Source of the DNA: Thozetella sp. PMI_491
Lineage: Eukaryota; Ascomycota; Sordariomycetes; Chaetosphaeriales; Chaetosphaeriaceae
Reading direction: 5' to 3'
Assembly: GCA_021432635.1 (NCBI GenBank)
Contig: MU270048.1
Location: 186,001 to 250,000, forward strand
DNA length: 64,000 nt
Shown: piece by piece, positions 9,928 to 20,882 of the stretch
Layout: each line of letters begins with the position of its first letter
Position numbering within the stretch: the stretch's first letter is position 1
Notes under the pieces: model-generated
The model's input: the letters and a program-made list of their open reading frames with translations, nothing else
The model's database searches: none
What the model was told of the DNA's origin: nothing
Position numbers and translations under genes: made by a program

Positions 9928-10891
9928 GGCGGGGTTGCGGAATTCGCTGAAGTCGATGAAAGCTTCATCAACGAGGAGCTCGAACCAGCGTGCAACTTTT
10001 CTTTGGAGCCTTTGGCAAGTGGACTGGTCCGTGCGGAAATAGCGGGTCTATGTCTACACGCGCCAGGGTCCAGCGGAGCTGGGGGGATTTCTCTGTCTGG
10101 CGACTGGGCCCTACCTTCCTGGATGGCGACGGGCGTGGCTGCCAAACCTTTTTTCTGCACCAATGCTCTCAGCTCGGATCAGAGGAACCCAAAATGTCCA
10201 TTTGTCTGCCCACGTCAAGATGTTGGCGATATCTTACCACCCAGCGTTGCAAATCGTATGGTTTTTCACAGAACTAAGACTCCTTCTCGGCCAGCCCCGG
10301 GTGTGATTTGCTAGATCCACACATCCCCTCGCCAAAAAAAAAAGAGAGCAAAAAGTTTGCCCAACATTGTCAGGCGACGGAGACAAAGGGTTGGCAAAGT
10401 GCAAAAGCTGAGATGCTAAAAACTAAGGGATGGGATCCTGCCGGAATGGAGACTGCACTGGGAGGAGCGACCTCCCTCAACAGCTGTAAATGCAGCTCAT
10501 CATACAGTACAGATTGCTACAGATTAGTGGCATACATGCATGTGCTTGGCTCCCTCGACGCAGACAAGGAAGGGCCTGGCTGGCGCGAGCAGCCCCACTG
10601 GTCAGTCTGATGACATGGGACGCATCTGGTCCGTGCGTCTCCGAGACAACAGGCTGTGGAACGGTTTGTCCCGGTCTTTTTTGATATCGGGAATTTGCGC
10701 CTTCATTCCCCCTCGATCTTCTCCTTCATCAGCGTCAAATCCTTTGAGCGGACAGAGCTTCCCCAGCGAGCCCGCCCCAGCTGTCGAGAAACCAACTTTG
10801 CGGCCGTCTGTTTGTCGTCGCTGTCTTCCTTCTCCATCGCCGGAGCCGCCTTATTTGCATCCTAATCCGCCCAATCTCCCAAGTTTATGCA
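9928..10891. other. Divergent promoter region MRP4 / CBS-PB1
   Basis: 964 bp between two divergent start codons. The right part is pyrimidine-rich (10690-10890), as expected of a fungal leader. No gene was recognised. Confidence 0.55.
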
Positions 10892-13209
10892 ATGTCAGGC
10901 AATACCCTGAGAGGCACGCCCAATCGCGGCCAGGCCCGTGGAGGTATCCCCTTCAACACAGCCAGCCCGTCCGCCTCCAACATCCCCCGCCCCGTGCTAG
11001 AGAACACCCACAGCACGCCTACGCCTGCCAGCGAAGTCGGTGGATCATCGGTCAGTGCGAGCAGGCAAAAACAGACCAGGCGGGATGAGGTCAGTGTTCC
11101 CGCGTCGGAGTCGCGTCTCGCCGCGGCTCCTGTTTTATATCACCCATCCTTCCCCTCTTCGACATCCCCACTCCCCAGAGACACTCCCCCATTGTCCAGC
11201 CCGCTGCCGCCTGCACGCCTCTGTCCGAGATGTCGCACTATTACCAGGACACCAGCACCCTCCGGATGATGGACTTTCGCTTCAAGATGAGCGACGCTAA
11301 CAGAAGACCAAAGGCCATCCGCCGGAAGCTGGAGAATGATCTCTCCAAAAAGAAGCACCTCACGGGCCGCGCCCGCCACACGCGGAAAGCCCCTCCCGGA
11401 ACCGTTCTCGCCCTCAAGCCGAGCCCTGCCCTCCAGATCAAGCCGTCGACCACCGTGGCCGAGGCTGCCCAGCTGATGGCCGCCAAGCGCGAGGACTGTG
11501 TGCTGGTGACCGACGATGACGACCGTATCGCTGGTATTTTCACCGCCAAGGACCTCGCATTCCGCGTTGTGGGGGCTGGCTTGAAGGCCAGCAGCGTCAC
11601 CATTGCCGACATCATGACCAAGAACCCGCTGTGCGCGAGGACTGACACGAGCGCCACTGATGCCCTGGACTTGATGGTGCGCAAGGGCTTCCGCCATCTC
11701 CCCGTCATGGACGAGAACCAGGACATTTCCGGCATCCTCGATATCACCAAGTGTTTCTACGACGCCATGGAGAAGCTAGAGCGAGCGTACGCCTCCTCCC
11801 GCAAGCTGTACGACGCCCTCGAGGGTGTGCAGTCGGAGCTCGGCACCAGCCAGCCGCAGCAGATCATTCAGTACGTCGAGGCCCTGCGCTCCAAGATGTC
11901 GGGCCCGACCCTGGAGTCGGTTCTAAGCGGCCAGCCGCCCACGACGGTCAGCGTCCGGACCTCAGTCAAGGAGGCCGCCCAATTGATGAAGGAGAACCAC
12001 ACCACCGCTGTCTTGGTGCAGGACCAGGGCTCTATTACGGGTATATTCACCAGCAAGGACGTCGTCCTGCGAGTGATTGCCCCTGGTCTCGACCCCGGGA
12101 CTTGCAGTGTCGTCCGCGTGATGACTCCCCATCCGGACTTCGCGCCGATGGACATGAGCATCCAGGCCGCTCTCCGCAAGATGCACGGTAAGCCGGCTGC
12201 TTCTGTCTGTCCCTATAATCGACAGTCACTGACCTAGATCCCAGACGGCCACTACCTCAACCTTCCCGTGATGAACGACGGGGGCGAGATTGTCGGCATG
12301 GTCGATGTGCTCAAGCTCACCTACGCCACCCTTGAGCAGATCAACACCATGGGCAGCAGCGATAGCGAGGGCCCCGCGTGGAACAAGTTTTGGCTCTCGC
12401 TCGACGCCGAGACCGAGTCGATGGTGTCGGGCGACGGCTCGCACCACCACACGCACCCCGGCCCCCGGTCCCTGATGTCTCCCGACATTACCCGTAGCGA
12501 ACGCTTGATCAACGATAGCGTCGCCCCTGGGGACTCGGCCAGCCATGCCGGCATTGAGTCGCCCCCTCACAGCGCCGTAGCCCACTCGCCCGAGCTTCCC
12601 CCCAGCGAGCTGCCATTCCCGTTCAAGTTCAAGTCTCCGAACGGACGTGTCCACCGCCTGCAGGTTATTGCCGCCCACGGCATGGCCACGTTTGTCGAGA
12701 ACGTCGCTGCCAAGCTCGGCGCCGAAGTAGACGTCATCGGGGGTACCCCCGTGGTGGAGGACGGCCAGCTTGGCTCTGACGGCTTTGCGCTCAGCTACCT
12801 TGATGATGAGGGTGACTCGGTCTCCATCACCACTGACCAGGACCTGCTCGAGGCCATTCTCCTCGCCCGCCAGGGCCTCAGGGAGAAGGTCGATCTCTTC
12901 GTCCATGATCCCAAGGAGCCGCCTGTTAAGGCACCGACCCCTGTGCCTGAGCCGGTGACCTTACCCACCCCCCCTCCATCCTCCGTCCTTCGGGAGCGTC
13001 GGAGGCACGATGACGACGAGGATGAGGATTCCGAGGACGAGGATGACTCTACTGTTCGACGAAGCCGCCGGCAACGCACGATGGCTCACCAACCTCCGGA
13101 GCAGGTGATCGCTGGCGTGCCCAACGAGCTACTGCTCCCGGGTGCCATCGTAACCTTGGCTGTCGTCATTGTTGGTGTGTTTGCCATCTCCCGTATCTCC
13201 AACCGGTAG
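10892..13209 (+). CDS. CBS-domain and PB1-domain membrane protein
   Basis: Three exons: 10892-11089, 11314-12187 and 12245-13209, giving 678 residues. Four CBS motifs lie in two Bateman pairs (residues about 105-225 and 270-395), seen in repeats such as TTVAEAAQLM, IAGIFTAKDL, ITGIFTSKDV and IVGMVDVLKL. CBS pairs usually bind adenine nucleotides. A PB1 domain follows (about 500-585: FKFKSPNGRVHRLQV, then YLDDEGDSVSI). The end is an acidic Asp/Glu run, a basic stretch and one C-terminal transmembrane segment (LLLPGAIVTLAVVIVGVFAI), suggesting a tail-anchored protein. S. pombe mug70 has the same CBS plus PB1 order. Intron 1 is long (224 nt) and uses an AAAG acceptor 14 nt after a CTAAC branch site, skipping two nearer AGs. 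Confidence 0.88.
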
Positions 13210-15199
13210 AAGTACCGTGAGGATAGCAGGAAGATGGATCGCAAATGGGAAAGAGGGGGAGTAATAATAGTACCGGCGGAGGGGAAACGAAAGCACTCGT
13301 TTTATCGTGCATAGATCACAGGAGTCCGGATTGATTGTAAACATTACCCCTGTACGACATGAATATAGAGTATAATGAGGACGGAGACTGTAACTTACAG
13401 CAGTCTCCTTACTCTGTTGGCGTGAGTTGCCACCCCCAAAGAAATCGCAACTGATTCTGTCCACCGAAGTCTGTCACCACTGCCCACTCCGTGCAAACGA
13501 GCTGCCTCTTGCATACCGCGATTCAGGCTCGGCTCATCTGCTCGATGCCGCAATTAACTAGAAGTAGTTCGATAGAAAACAAAGGCGCCTCAGGACGGGT
13601 AAAGCCTGGTCAGCCCGGTCAAATTCTATCCGATTCCAGCTCCCTGTGGCGCAGCGAGTAGCCACTAGTATATTTTATAAAAGTGCTATAAGGGGGAAAA
13701 GTTCCGATACATAGGTACATGTGGCCCTAGACTAACGGGCGTATAGGTGGCAATGCTACTACATGTGTCAAGCCCTTAGCTTTGTGTGAACACTGGCGAG
13801 TATGCCCGCCGGCCCTCCTGTGGGCTTTGTAATACGAACAATAAAATAACTAGGGTATTGTCAAAGGAATGGCGAAGTGTCAAGTTAACTTTGTGCGAGG
13901 CGTCACCGACGGCCGATATGGCCTAAATTACAACGTCTAGATGATGTAGCCGGGACAGCAGTGGATGTAAAAATGAGTATCGATTGTGTTGGTCACCGGC
14001 ACGAGAGTGCCAGAGTTACATTCTAGTGATGGTCTAAGATGACAACGAGGATGCATGAATGAAGCAGAAACGATAGGGTGGAAGACACCGGGCCACCACC
14101 TTCCATATCAGCCGCTAAACTCGCTCAACACTGCAGCTTTCACACTGAGGATGTCCGCATTCGACGCAGTGTGATGTCGTTTCAACGCCGTGAGGGCCGT
14201 TGTGGCAGGAACACTGTGGAGTAACAGAGTGGGATCAGCCCTGCCAACTCTCAGGAGCAGTATGGTGCATACACAATACCAAACTAGATAAGCCATTGCT
14301 TTCCTTGTTTATTGGATGGCGATCGCTGGGCGAGGATGGAGAAGGCGCCTTGGAAGATCGGGTATTCGTTATGAGGAGTTATGAGGAGCTCGAGGATGGT
14401 CAAGAGTGAAGCACCGAAGCACCCTTGACCTGGGAGCACTTGCTATACTTATAGGCAGCAATGGGGAGGGGGTCCCCCCATACGTAGCCTTGTCTTCCAT
14501 CTTCTATCTGTCTCTCTTATAGTCGACCGTCACGTGCCTCCGGTCCAAGGCCGGTGGGAGCCGCATAATGCGGGGCTTTAGTTGAGCCTCATCTCGAGGG
14601 CATTCCCGTCATACAGCCTTCTCTTCGCCACCCCACCGGCCGGCAGACTCCAGAGCGTGGGAGATCGGCAGACAATCCTCGGTACTGTTTCGTCCATCAC
14701 TTGAATTTCACATCCCGTGATGAGGAAGTTTGAGAGGAATATCCTGTTTCGTGCCTAGCTCTCTGATCTAGAGGCAGCACACTGCCCATAACCCGTGGGG
14801 AGAGTCAGATCCCTTCCGTCGTCCGAATTCCCGGTTCTGTCCGGGACTGACAGGTGGGGGGTAACATTTTGACTATTTGATTCCACCTGCCAACTCGGGT
14901 AGCCGCAGGGCTGTACTAGGTGCTAGTCTAGTTGGCTTTAGAATAACGCCCCTCTGCTCTCTCGTTTGCACTTTTTAATCTTGCTCTTCTGTCTCTCCTA
15001 GGTGGCTCGGCTGCTACTAAAACGCCCTGTGCTGCTTGAAGTAACGCAAATGCGGAGCCTAATTGGCCCGGCTTACCGCATACCAGCCACGCATACTTGC
15101 ATCTTTATGACCGTAGTCGTGCCCGGCGCGCCCTGCTGAGGTCCTTCTGAGATACACAAGCGGCTGAAGGGTCGGGCAAAGGTAAAAAACCGAGTCCAA
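13210..15199. other. Intergenic, 2 kb, largely featureless
   Basis: No long coding frame or family motif was recognised. A short minus-strand frame with a signal-like N-terminus (14108-14296) is listed separately. The segment is more AT-rich than the flanking genes. Confidence 0.5.
14108..14296 (-). CDS. Possible small secreted peptide, unrecognised
   Basis: 62 codons from ATG to stop. The N-terminus MAYLVWYCVCTILLL is hydrophobic and is followed by a possible AxA-like cleavage context (VGRA/DP). A CTATAAGTATAG TATA-like sequence lies about 150 bp upstream on the same strand. The remainder has no paired cysteines and no recognised motif. It may be chance; given only as a candidate. Confidence 0.2.
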   Translation of the reverse strand: MAYLVWYCVCTILLLRVGRADPTLLLHSVPATTALTALKRHHTASNADILSVKAAVLSEFSG

Positions 15200-16462
15200 A
15201 TGGCCACGTCCAACAACATCATCTCGCTGCGCCGACATGACCTTGACAATCTGAGAACCGGGCTCACTGCCCTCGTCGTGGCGCACCACACGGCAGTCGC
15301 CTATGGTGGCAGCGGGTACTGGCGGCGGTCCGTATGCGTGCCCCCGGACAGCCTGACGCTCCCCCTCCTCGGGTTCAACGCCTTCAACCAGTCCTTCTTC
15401 ATGGGCCTCTTCTACGTCATCTCCGGCCGCGTCTCGGCACAGTCGCTTGCTAGGGCCGAGCGCGCTGGCGCCGGCGGCCGGTGGTCTTTTGTCCGGTCGA
15501 AGCTGCTGCGACTGGGGATGCCGGCGCTGGTGTACACGCTGGGTGTGCAGCCGTTGGTCCGGCTTCTCATCGTGAAAAGTCCGGATTTAAACCAGATGCG
15601 GAAGGAGAAGTCAGCACTAGACATTCTGCGCGACTATTTCGAGTCTCTGCGGGGGATCCGAGGGCCAGTCTGGTACACGGCCACGCTGATGCTCTTTGAT
15701 CTGGGCGCTGCGCTTCTGAAGCCCAACACGCGCGAGGGCCATAGAGGAATGCTACCTATCGACTATCGTACCCTCGCGAAATGGGGATGGATCGCCGCCG
15801 CCGGTGTGAGTTTCCTGGTCCGCACGCGCTACCCCGTAGGGGAGGAGATCGAGCTCCTCGGCTTGCAGCCGGGCTACGCGCCGCAGTACGTCTTCGCTTA
15901 CGTGCTAGGCCACATGTGGTACGATCAGGAGATGGCCGCCGCAGCGGCTGAATCACAACCGTTGCTCCCCGGTGCCAAGGCGGAAGCCTCTTTCGCTGCC
16001 CTCGAGCTGCCGCTAGCCGCGTCCGTGTCGTTGTCCACCATGTGCTTGCTGCTCGCGTTCCAGAGCGGGAGGGGCATCGAGGAGATGCTCGGCGGTTGGA
16101 ACTACGGGGCTCTGGCGTATTCCATCTGGAACGAGGCATCGTTCGCCCTGATGGCGCCCGCGCTGCTGTCGTATTGTGGAAAGTACTTCAGCAGCCCGGC
16201 AAGCTCTAGAATCTTTCGCCCTAGATATTCATACGCGACTTTTCTAGCACACGCCCTGGTGAGCGTTGTTGTCGAAGTAGGCCTCGATCAGTTGGCTGTC
16301 ACTGCGACTGGTTCTCGTCCCACTTGGATGGAAAGTTTCGCCTGGCGCATGGCCGGGCCGGTTTTCATGACGGTAGCGATCAGCACCATCAATATCGTGG
16401 CATCTTTCGAGGCTGGGAGGTTTCTTGTGGATTATGTGCCCGGGCTCGGTCGGATTCTATAG
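15200..16462 (+). CDS. Acyltransferase-3 family membrane protein
   Basis: 420 residues, single exon. It resembles the integral-membrane acyltransferase 3 family (as in bacterial OpgC/MdoC and many fungal paralogues). The N-terminal RHDLDNLRTGLTALVVAHHT contains the family's Asp/Arg start motif and a His in the first membrane helix. Multiple hydrophobic segments follow, for example FNQSFFMGLFYVISG, PALVYTLGVQPLVRLLIV, SVSLSTMCLLLAF and PVFMTVAISTINIVASF. Such proteins usually transfer acyl groups to extracytoplasmic glycans or lipids; the substrate here is unknown. No biosynthetic partner lies adjacent. Confidence 0.75.
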   Translation: MATSNNIISLRRHDLDNLRTGLTALVVAHHTAVAYGGSGYWRRSVCVPPDSLTLPLLGFNAFNQSFFMGLFYVISGRVSAQSLARAERAGAGGRWSFVRSKLLRLGMPALVYTLGVQPLVRLLIVKSPDLNQMRKEKSALDILRDYFESLRGIRGPVWYTATLMLFDLGAALLKPNTREGHRGMLPIDYRTLAKWGWIAAAGVSFLVRTRYPVGEEIELLGLQPGYAPQYVFAYVLGHMWYDQEMAAAAAESQPLLPGAKAEASFAALELPLAASVSLSTMCLLLAFQSGRGIEEMLGGWNYGALAYSIWNEASFALMAPALLSYCGKYFSSPASSRIFRPRYSYATFLAHALVSVVVEVGLDQLAVTATGSRPTWMESFAWRMAGPVFMTVAISTINIVASFEAGRFLVDYVPGLGRIL

Positions 16463-17067
16463 CCCCGCTTTGTGGAGCGCCTCTCCCTTGGCTTCCACGC
16501 TGTGTTCTGTGTTGGTATGCGCAGACCATCCCATCGGGCCTCGGGGGCTCGGTGGCTCGGTTCTCGCCATGCTCCGTACGAAGCAGCGCCTCTTGCATTT
16601 AGGCTCCTCCTCCGCAGACCAGCGTGACCTCCCCATGACCGTCTAGACAGGCCATACTGCACGAGTTTAAGCTTAGCCATGACCCAGATAGTAGCTAGCC
16701 ACTACGGGAGCTAAGATAAGCGGCTCTTTATTATGCAGCATGGCCAGCTCCTGTGGTAGGGGTGCTATAAAGCACCGCAGATATCGTGGGGCTCCCCCGC
16801 AAAATCAATACCGGCCGCGGCTAATTGGGGGTTTCAGGCCCACGCTACCACCAGATCTCGACTCTCGGCACTCTGTCAGCCACGGCAAATGGCAGGATTT
16901 TTCTGGGGATCTGCATGCTATAAGACATTGGCCATGGAGCACCAAGGACAGCTCGGCCTAGCGGGGAGCTTCTTGGGACCGGGTCTTGCTCACTGCTGCT
17001 CCGACTACCTCCAGATACTACTCACCAGGCATTTCTCCTTATGCCTCGGGCAGCACCAAACAGAACC
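16463..17067. promoter_or_regulatory. Intergenic with palindromic TATA-like element
   Basis: 605 bp upstream of the Cys-rich secreted protein. At 16761-16776 the sequence GGTGCTATAAAGCACC is an inverted repeat (GGTGCT/AGCACC) around ATAA, so a TATA-like box sits inside a hairpin. It is about 290 bp before the next ATG, so a link to that gene is uncertain. Confidence 0.35.
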
Positions 17068-17496
17068 ATGAAATTCGCCATCCTAGCCTTCCTCGTCGGT
17101 TTGGTCAGTGCCACCTCGCTCCCGAGTCGAGGCGAGCCGGTCAGGAATCTCAGGGGCGGCAGCCCAGTTGCCGTCAAGGTCGCCAGCCCAGTTGTCCAGC
17201 CTGCCAGCCCAGTACCGACGACCATCGCCAACTGCAACAACCCCCAGGACTCGTGCACTTCGGCTGACGTTGAGTTCAAGTGCTCGGGGTCGCGGTGCTG
17301 GTGCAACAACACGACAGAGGGCGAGGCGGTCTGCTTCAACAGCTTCGCCGACTGCTGGACCTACACATCGTGTAACACCAGCGCCGACTGCAAGTCCAAT
17401 CAAAAGTGCTTCAACGTCACTTCTTGCGGCTGCCCCGGCCTGACCAAGGCCTGCTCTGATGTGAAAGCTGCGGTGAACGGGAGCTGTTCATTTTGA
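17068..17496 (+). CDS. Small secreted cysteine-rich protein
   Basis: 142 residues with a clear signal peptide (MKFAILAFLVGLVSA). A short linker repeats SPV three times (residues about 31-51). The mature part holds 14 cysteines, an even number consistent with seven disulfides, in CxC, CxxxxxxC and CGC arrangements. Several N-glycosylation sequons occur (NTT, NTS, NVT, NGS). No known domain was recognised; the spacing loosely recalls EGF-like or WAP-like modules. Small size, signal peptide and Cys content fit the broad class of fungal secreted or effector-like proteins, but no function can be assigned. Confidence 0.8.
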   Translation: MKFAILAFLVGLVSATSLPSRGEPVRNLRGGSPVAVKVASPVVQPASPVPTTIANCNNPQDSCTSADVEFKCSGSRCWCNNTTEGEAVCFNSFADCWTYTSCNTSADCKSNQKCFNVTSCGCPGLTKACSDVKAAVNGSCSF

Positions 17497-18093
17497 GGGA
17501 CGAGAATTTGGGGCCTCACAGATGGGCAGACGGGCAGATGGGCAAATGTAACAGGCGGCCAAGGGGCACGTGCACGGCAATGGGGAAGGGCGGCTCCTTT
17601 GAGGCATGATGGCATGGCAAGAACTTATTGAAAATCACATGGCTCTACGATTCGATGGTTGCATAGGCTCTATTTGACCCACCTCGCGGTAACCCATTGC
17701 TTTGTTTACATAAGTGCCATGGCTCCGCCCCCGCTGGTTTCCGAGTGAGGTTGTCACCAGGTCCAATTGTTCGGTTTGTGGGCGAGAAAGGGGGCAGCGG
17801 GCAGAAACGCCACATTCGCTTGCGCTTCGATGAAAAAGGGAACCCGGCTGCATCGAACTGTGGCTTGCCAACTTCTGCCGGCGCTCAAGGGCGACAGGAC
17901 GGATCCAGCATATCGGGTCAATGGGAAGCGGGTGAGCTATTAGCAAAATTAACCAGCCGAACCCACTCTGTCATGATTAGCCACAGGGTTTCCCCTCAAA
18001 TACCATGTGTGTTCTGTAGATGTGCAGATCTTGAACACCGGTATAGCTCAACTGGGCTGGCGCTGCCACATTCTCGTGACCTGCAAGACTGGG
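17497..18093. other. Intergenic, nothing recognised
   Basis: 597 bp between the Cys-rich protein gene and the metalloprotease start. No coding, repeat or RNA signal was seen. Confidence 0.5.
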
Positions 18094-19308
18094 ATGCGTT
18101 CACTCCTTCCTGCGGCTCTCGGCTTGGGAGTCCTTTTACCCCTGGTGGTGGCGCTACCGCAACCTCAACCCGAGGACAATTTTGTGCTCGCTCGAGCCAG
18201 TGGCTCCCAATGCCGCCTCCCAGCTATCAAGAATGTTGATCTATCTTCTGGCTTCAACATGGGCCAAAATTGCGCCCCGAGCACTGGGACGCTATCCGGT
18301 TTCATGTTCTTCATCGACTTCGCTGACCAATCTGCACCCGCCTCCGAGACGCCACAGAGCCTTTATGACTTCTTTCTTCCGTCCGCAGCCCAGTGGTATT
18401 CTAATTCTTCGTTCGGGAAGCTCCATCTGAATGTGACGGCGGATACCACGAAATTCTACCGGATGGGCCAGCGCGCGTCCAGCTACAACTGGAACCGGGG
18501 GTTGACAAGCGAGACGCACGAGAAGTACATCCTAGATGCACTGGATGCGTATCTGAAGGGCTCTGGAAACAAAGCTATCCCCCCAGTTGACGTTCTGTAC
18601 GTGGTGCCGACGCGAAAAGCCAGCGCCATCTCCTTCTCTCCCACGTACTTGGGGCCAGTGTCGACCCGAAGCGGCAGCCATGTCTCCAAGTCTTGCGTGA
18701 CGTTTGGCACGGACGCGTACGAGGCCTGGCAGTACAAGGTGCTAAACCACGAGACGGGGCACTCAATGTGTCTCCCGGACATGTACCCCGAGAACGACCG
18801 TACGGGGCTGTGGGTCGGGGGTTGGGATATGATGGGGTACATCAACGGCCCTAGCCCCGACTACTTTGCATGGGACAAGTGGCGCCTGGGCTGGATTGTG
18901 GACGAGCAAGTCGACTGCATCACCGGCGCCGGATCGAGTACCCACACGCTCTGGCCGATGGAGGTACAGGGGCGAGAGGGGGAGACCAAGGCCGTGGTGG
19001 TGAAGAAGAACAGCACCACGGTGCTCGTGGCTGAGGTGCGCTCCAAGCTTGGGGTGGACACCGGCGCCTGCGCCACTGGCGTTTTGTTGTATACCGTATC
19101 AACGAACACGCCGACGGGAAGCGGCCCGATGCGTGTCATCGACACAAATCCGAAGGGAAAAGGCTGTGCCGGTGAGGAACTGAACGGGGCTCCGTTGAGT
19201 CTGAGCGGAGTCAGCTCCTTCAGCGTGCCAGGTTGGGGCGTCAAGGTCACTGTGACTGGGCAGAACGGCGATGCATACAATGTGACTTTCGATGTTTCCA
19301 AGACATGA
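18094..19308 (+). CDS. Secreted M6-like metalloprotease
   Basis: 404 residues from the ATG of MRSLLPAALGLG, chosen because it gives a signal peptide ending near VVALP; the frame is open further upstream but without such a signal. The zinc motif HETGH at residues 219-223, followed by Asp229 in CLPDMY, matches the HExxHxxxxxD arrangement of M6 (immune inhibitor A-like) peptidases. A Met-turn-like WDMMGY follows at about 243. Other family-like segments are FMFFIDFADQ and WDKWRLGW. The C-terminal part (about 290-404) looks like a beta-rich accessory domain. Single exon. Likely an extracellular endopeptidase for protein degradation; its target is unknown. Confidence 0.82.
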   Translation: MRSLLPAALGLGVLLPLVVALPQPQPEDNFVLARASGSQCRLPAIKNVDLSSGFNMGQNCAPSTGTLSGFMFFIDFADQSAPASETPQSLYDFFLPSAAQWYSNSSFGKLHLNVTADTTKFYRMGQRASSYNWNRGLTSETHEKYILDALDAYLKGSGNKAIPPVDVLYVVPTRKASAISFSPTYLGPVSTRSGSHVSKSCVTFGTDAYEAWQYKVLNHETGHSMCLPDMYPENDRTGLWVGGWDMMGYINGPSPDYFAWDKWRLGWIVDEQVDCITGAGSSTHTLWPMEVQGREGETKAVVVKKNSTTVLVAEVRSKLGVDTGACATGVLLYTVSTNTPTGSGPMRVIDTNPKGKGCAGEELNGAPLSLSGVSSFSVPGWGVKVTVTGQNGDAYNVTFDVSKT

Positions 19309-19424
19309 AGTTACGGTAGAGAGGGATGGTTGTAAGATTTGATTGTGCGAGCGCGGGATATCTGAGTATAATGTACAGTTCGACAGGTACAAAAGAGCAA
19401 ATGGTGTGAGATGGCCATGGGTGC

Positions 19425-20882
19425 TCAGCTCGTCTTGTCTTCTTGCAGGCGGAACCTCCAGCTCCAATGTTTGCCGGGATCTGCGATGATCTCCCTCATG
19501 TTTGTGAGAAAGGGTTGCTTTGGACCTCTTATGAGCATCCCCCGGTCGATGCATAGCCTCGCGTACTTCATAGCCATGCCTGCGTCGCCGACACCGTTGT
19601 ACTCGAGGGCAGCTCGGTAGTAAACCTCGTGGATTCTGCCTTCTAGCCCCTCGAGTTGAAACAGAGTGACGAGAAGTTCCGCTTTACCTACCGACGCGGA
19701 CGAAGATTTTGAGTAGTCATCTAGCTCTTTCCAGAGAGATTTTATCTGCTCGACTCGATCGTCCGACTCGGCCCCTATGTGTTCCTCGGCTGTACATCTC
19801 TGGCACGAGCACCGAAACCCCCAATCCTTTTGGAGTCGGGCCTGTCTTTCAGCCCTGGATTGGATCGGACTGCGCGGGGATTAGCATGGATCGGAACCAG
19901 CGGCGCCACCCATGATACGCGTGGCGGTTCCGCCTCGGGTTGAATAATCGGAAAAAGAGAACAGCAATCTTACTCTATATAGGCAACCGTGAGCTCCTCC
20001 CCGGGCATGATATCACGGACCGCATAGACGCGCTGCGACATTGTCAAGGGGTCAAAGTAGTAGCCGCAGTTCGGCTTGCACTCGTGGTTCATTCGGGACA
20101 CTCGGCACGTCAGCACGGCCCGTGGCGACTGGGGTGATCCACTTACGCTCCACGAAAGTTGAGTGGAAGTCCACATCTCTTTTTATCCATGTCTTATACG
20201 CATTGGTGCTGTAGATCTTATGCACCTTGTCTGTGTAGTTGGCGGCTCGGTCATGGGTAGATAGGTTGAGGAACTGCGCCTGGTGCTGGGGTGGGAGCGG
20301 CTCGATGGCCGGCACGAGCAGATCAGCCAGCTCGCTCGGCGCCAGTCCAGCAAGCGCTCTTCCGTCGACCATAACGGCAGGTGTGCGGGCCATGACCCGG
20401 TGCCCCGTTCGAATGGGCCGTGTGGCGACGAGACCGATACCTTTCCCCGGAAGCTCTACCTCCACGTAAGGTCGTGTCCCTGCAAACGAGGCATGGCCCG
20501 GGGTGCCCTGCAGAGCCTCGTCCGAGGCAAACAGAGGCGTGAACTCCTCGAACCTCTCTGGGGTGGTGATTAGGGAGATGCCATCTCCGCCGTTGAACGA
20601 CGGCTTTGTGAACGCGCAGAACTGGTCCTCGCCCAGGCGGCGGCAAGCATTAGTGTGTATCCAGTCCACCGGGGTCGAGCCAGTCTGACTATCGATGGTT
20701 GTATTAGGCTCTGCTGATGTTGGTGGCTGCCCGGCGAGACACCCAGGCATCTCGACGGTAAGGGCCGGAGCGCGGGCTGAGCATGCGAACGCGGCCGGCC
20801 CGGTCGGAGGCTCCACATCGCCGGCTACCGCAGGTGGGGCCGAGCTCAACATGACGACGAGAAAAGCTAGTAGAGATGCCAT
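19425..20882 (-). CDS. SET-domain protein with signal peptide
   Basis: Exons 20882-20147, 20100-19974 and 19869-19425 give 435 residues. Introns are GTAAGT..GAG (46 nt) and GTAAGA..CAG (104 nt). Residues 1-20 (MASLLAFLVVMLSSAPPAVA) form a good signal peptide. The SET domain begins with GKGIG (146-150), continues with SRMNHECKPN (247-256; the NHxCxPN motif that forms the AdoMet pocket) and GEELTVAY, and a post-SET CSCQRC cluster follows. It therefore has the core lysine methyltransferase motifs, but the leader would place it in the secretory pathway instead of the nucleus. Related fungal proteins are often annotated SET5-like. Target unknown. The leader could instead be a membrane anchor. Confidence 0.8.

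Noticed and set aside
11140-11697. Open frame antisense to the CBS/PB1 gene
   Set aside because: Shadow of the CBS exons on the opposite strand.
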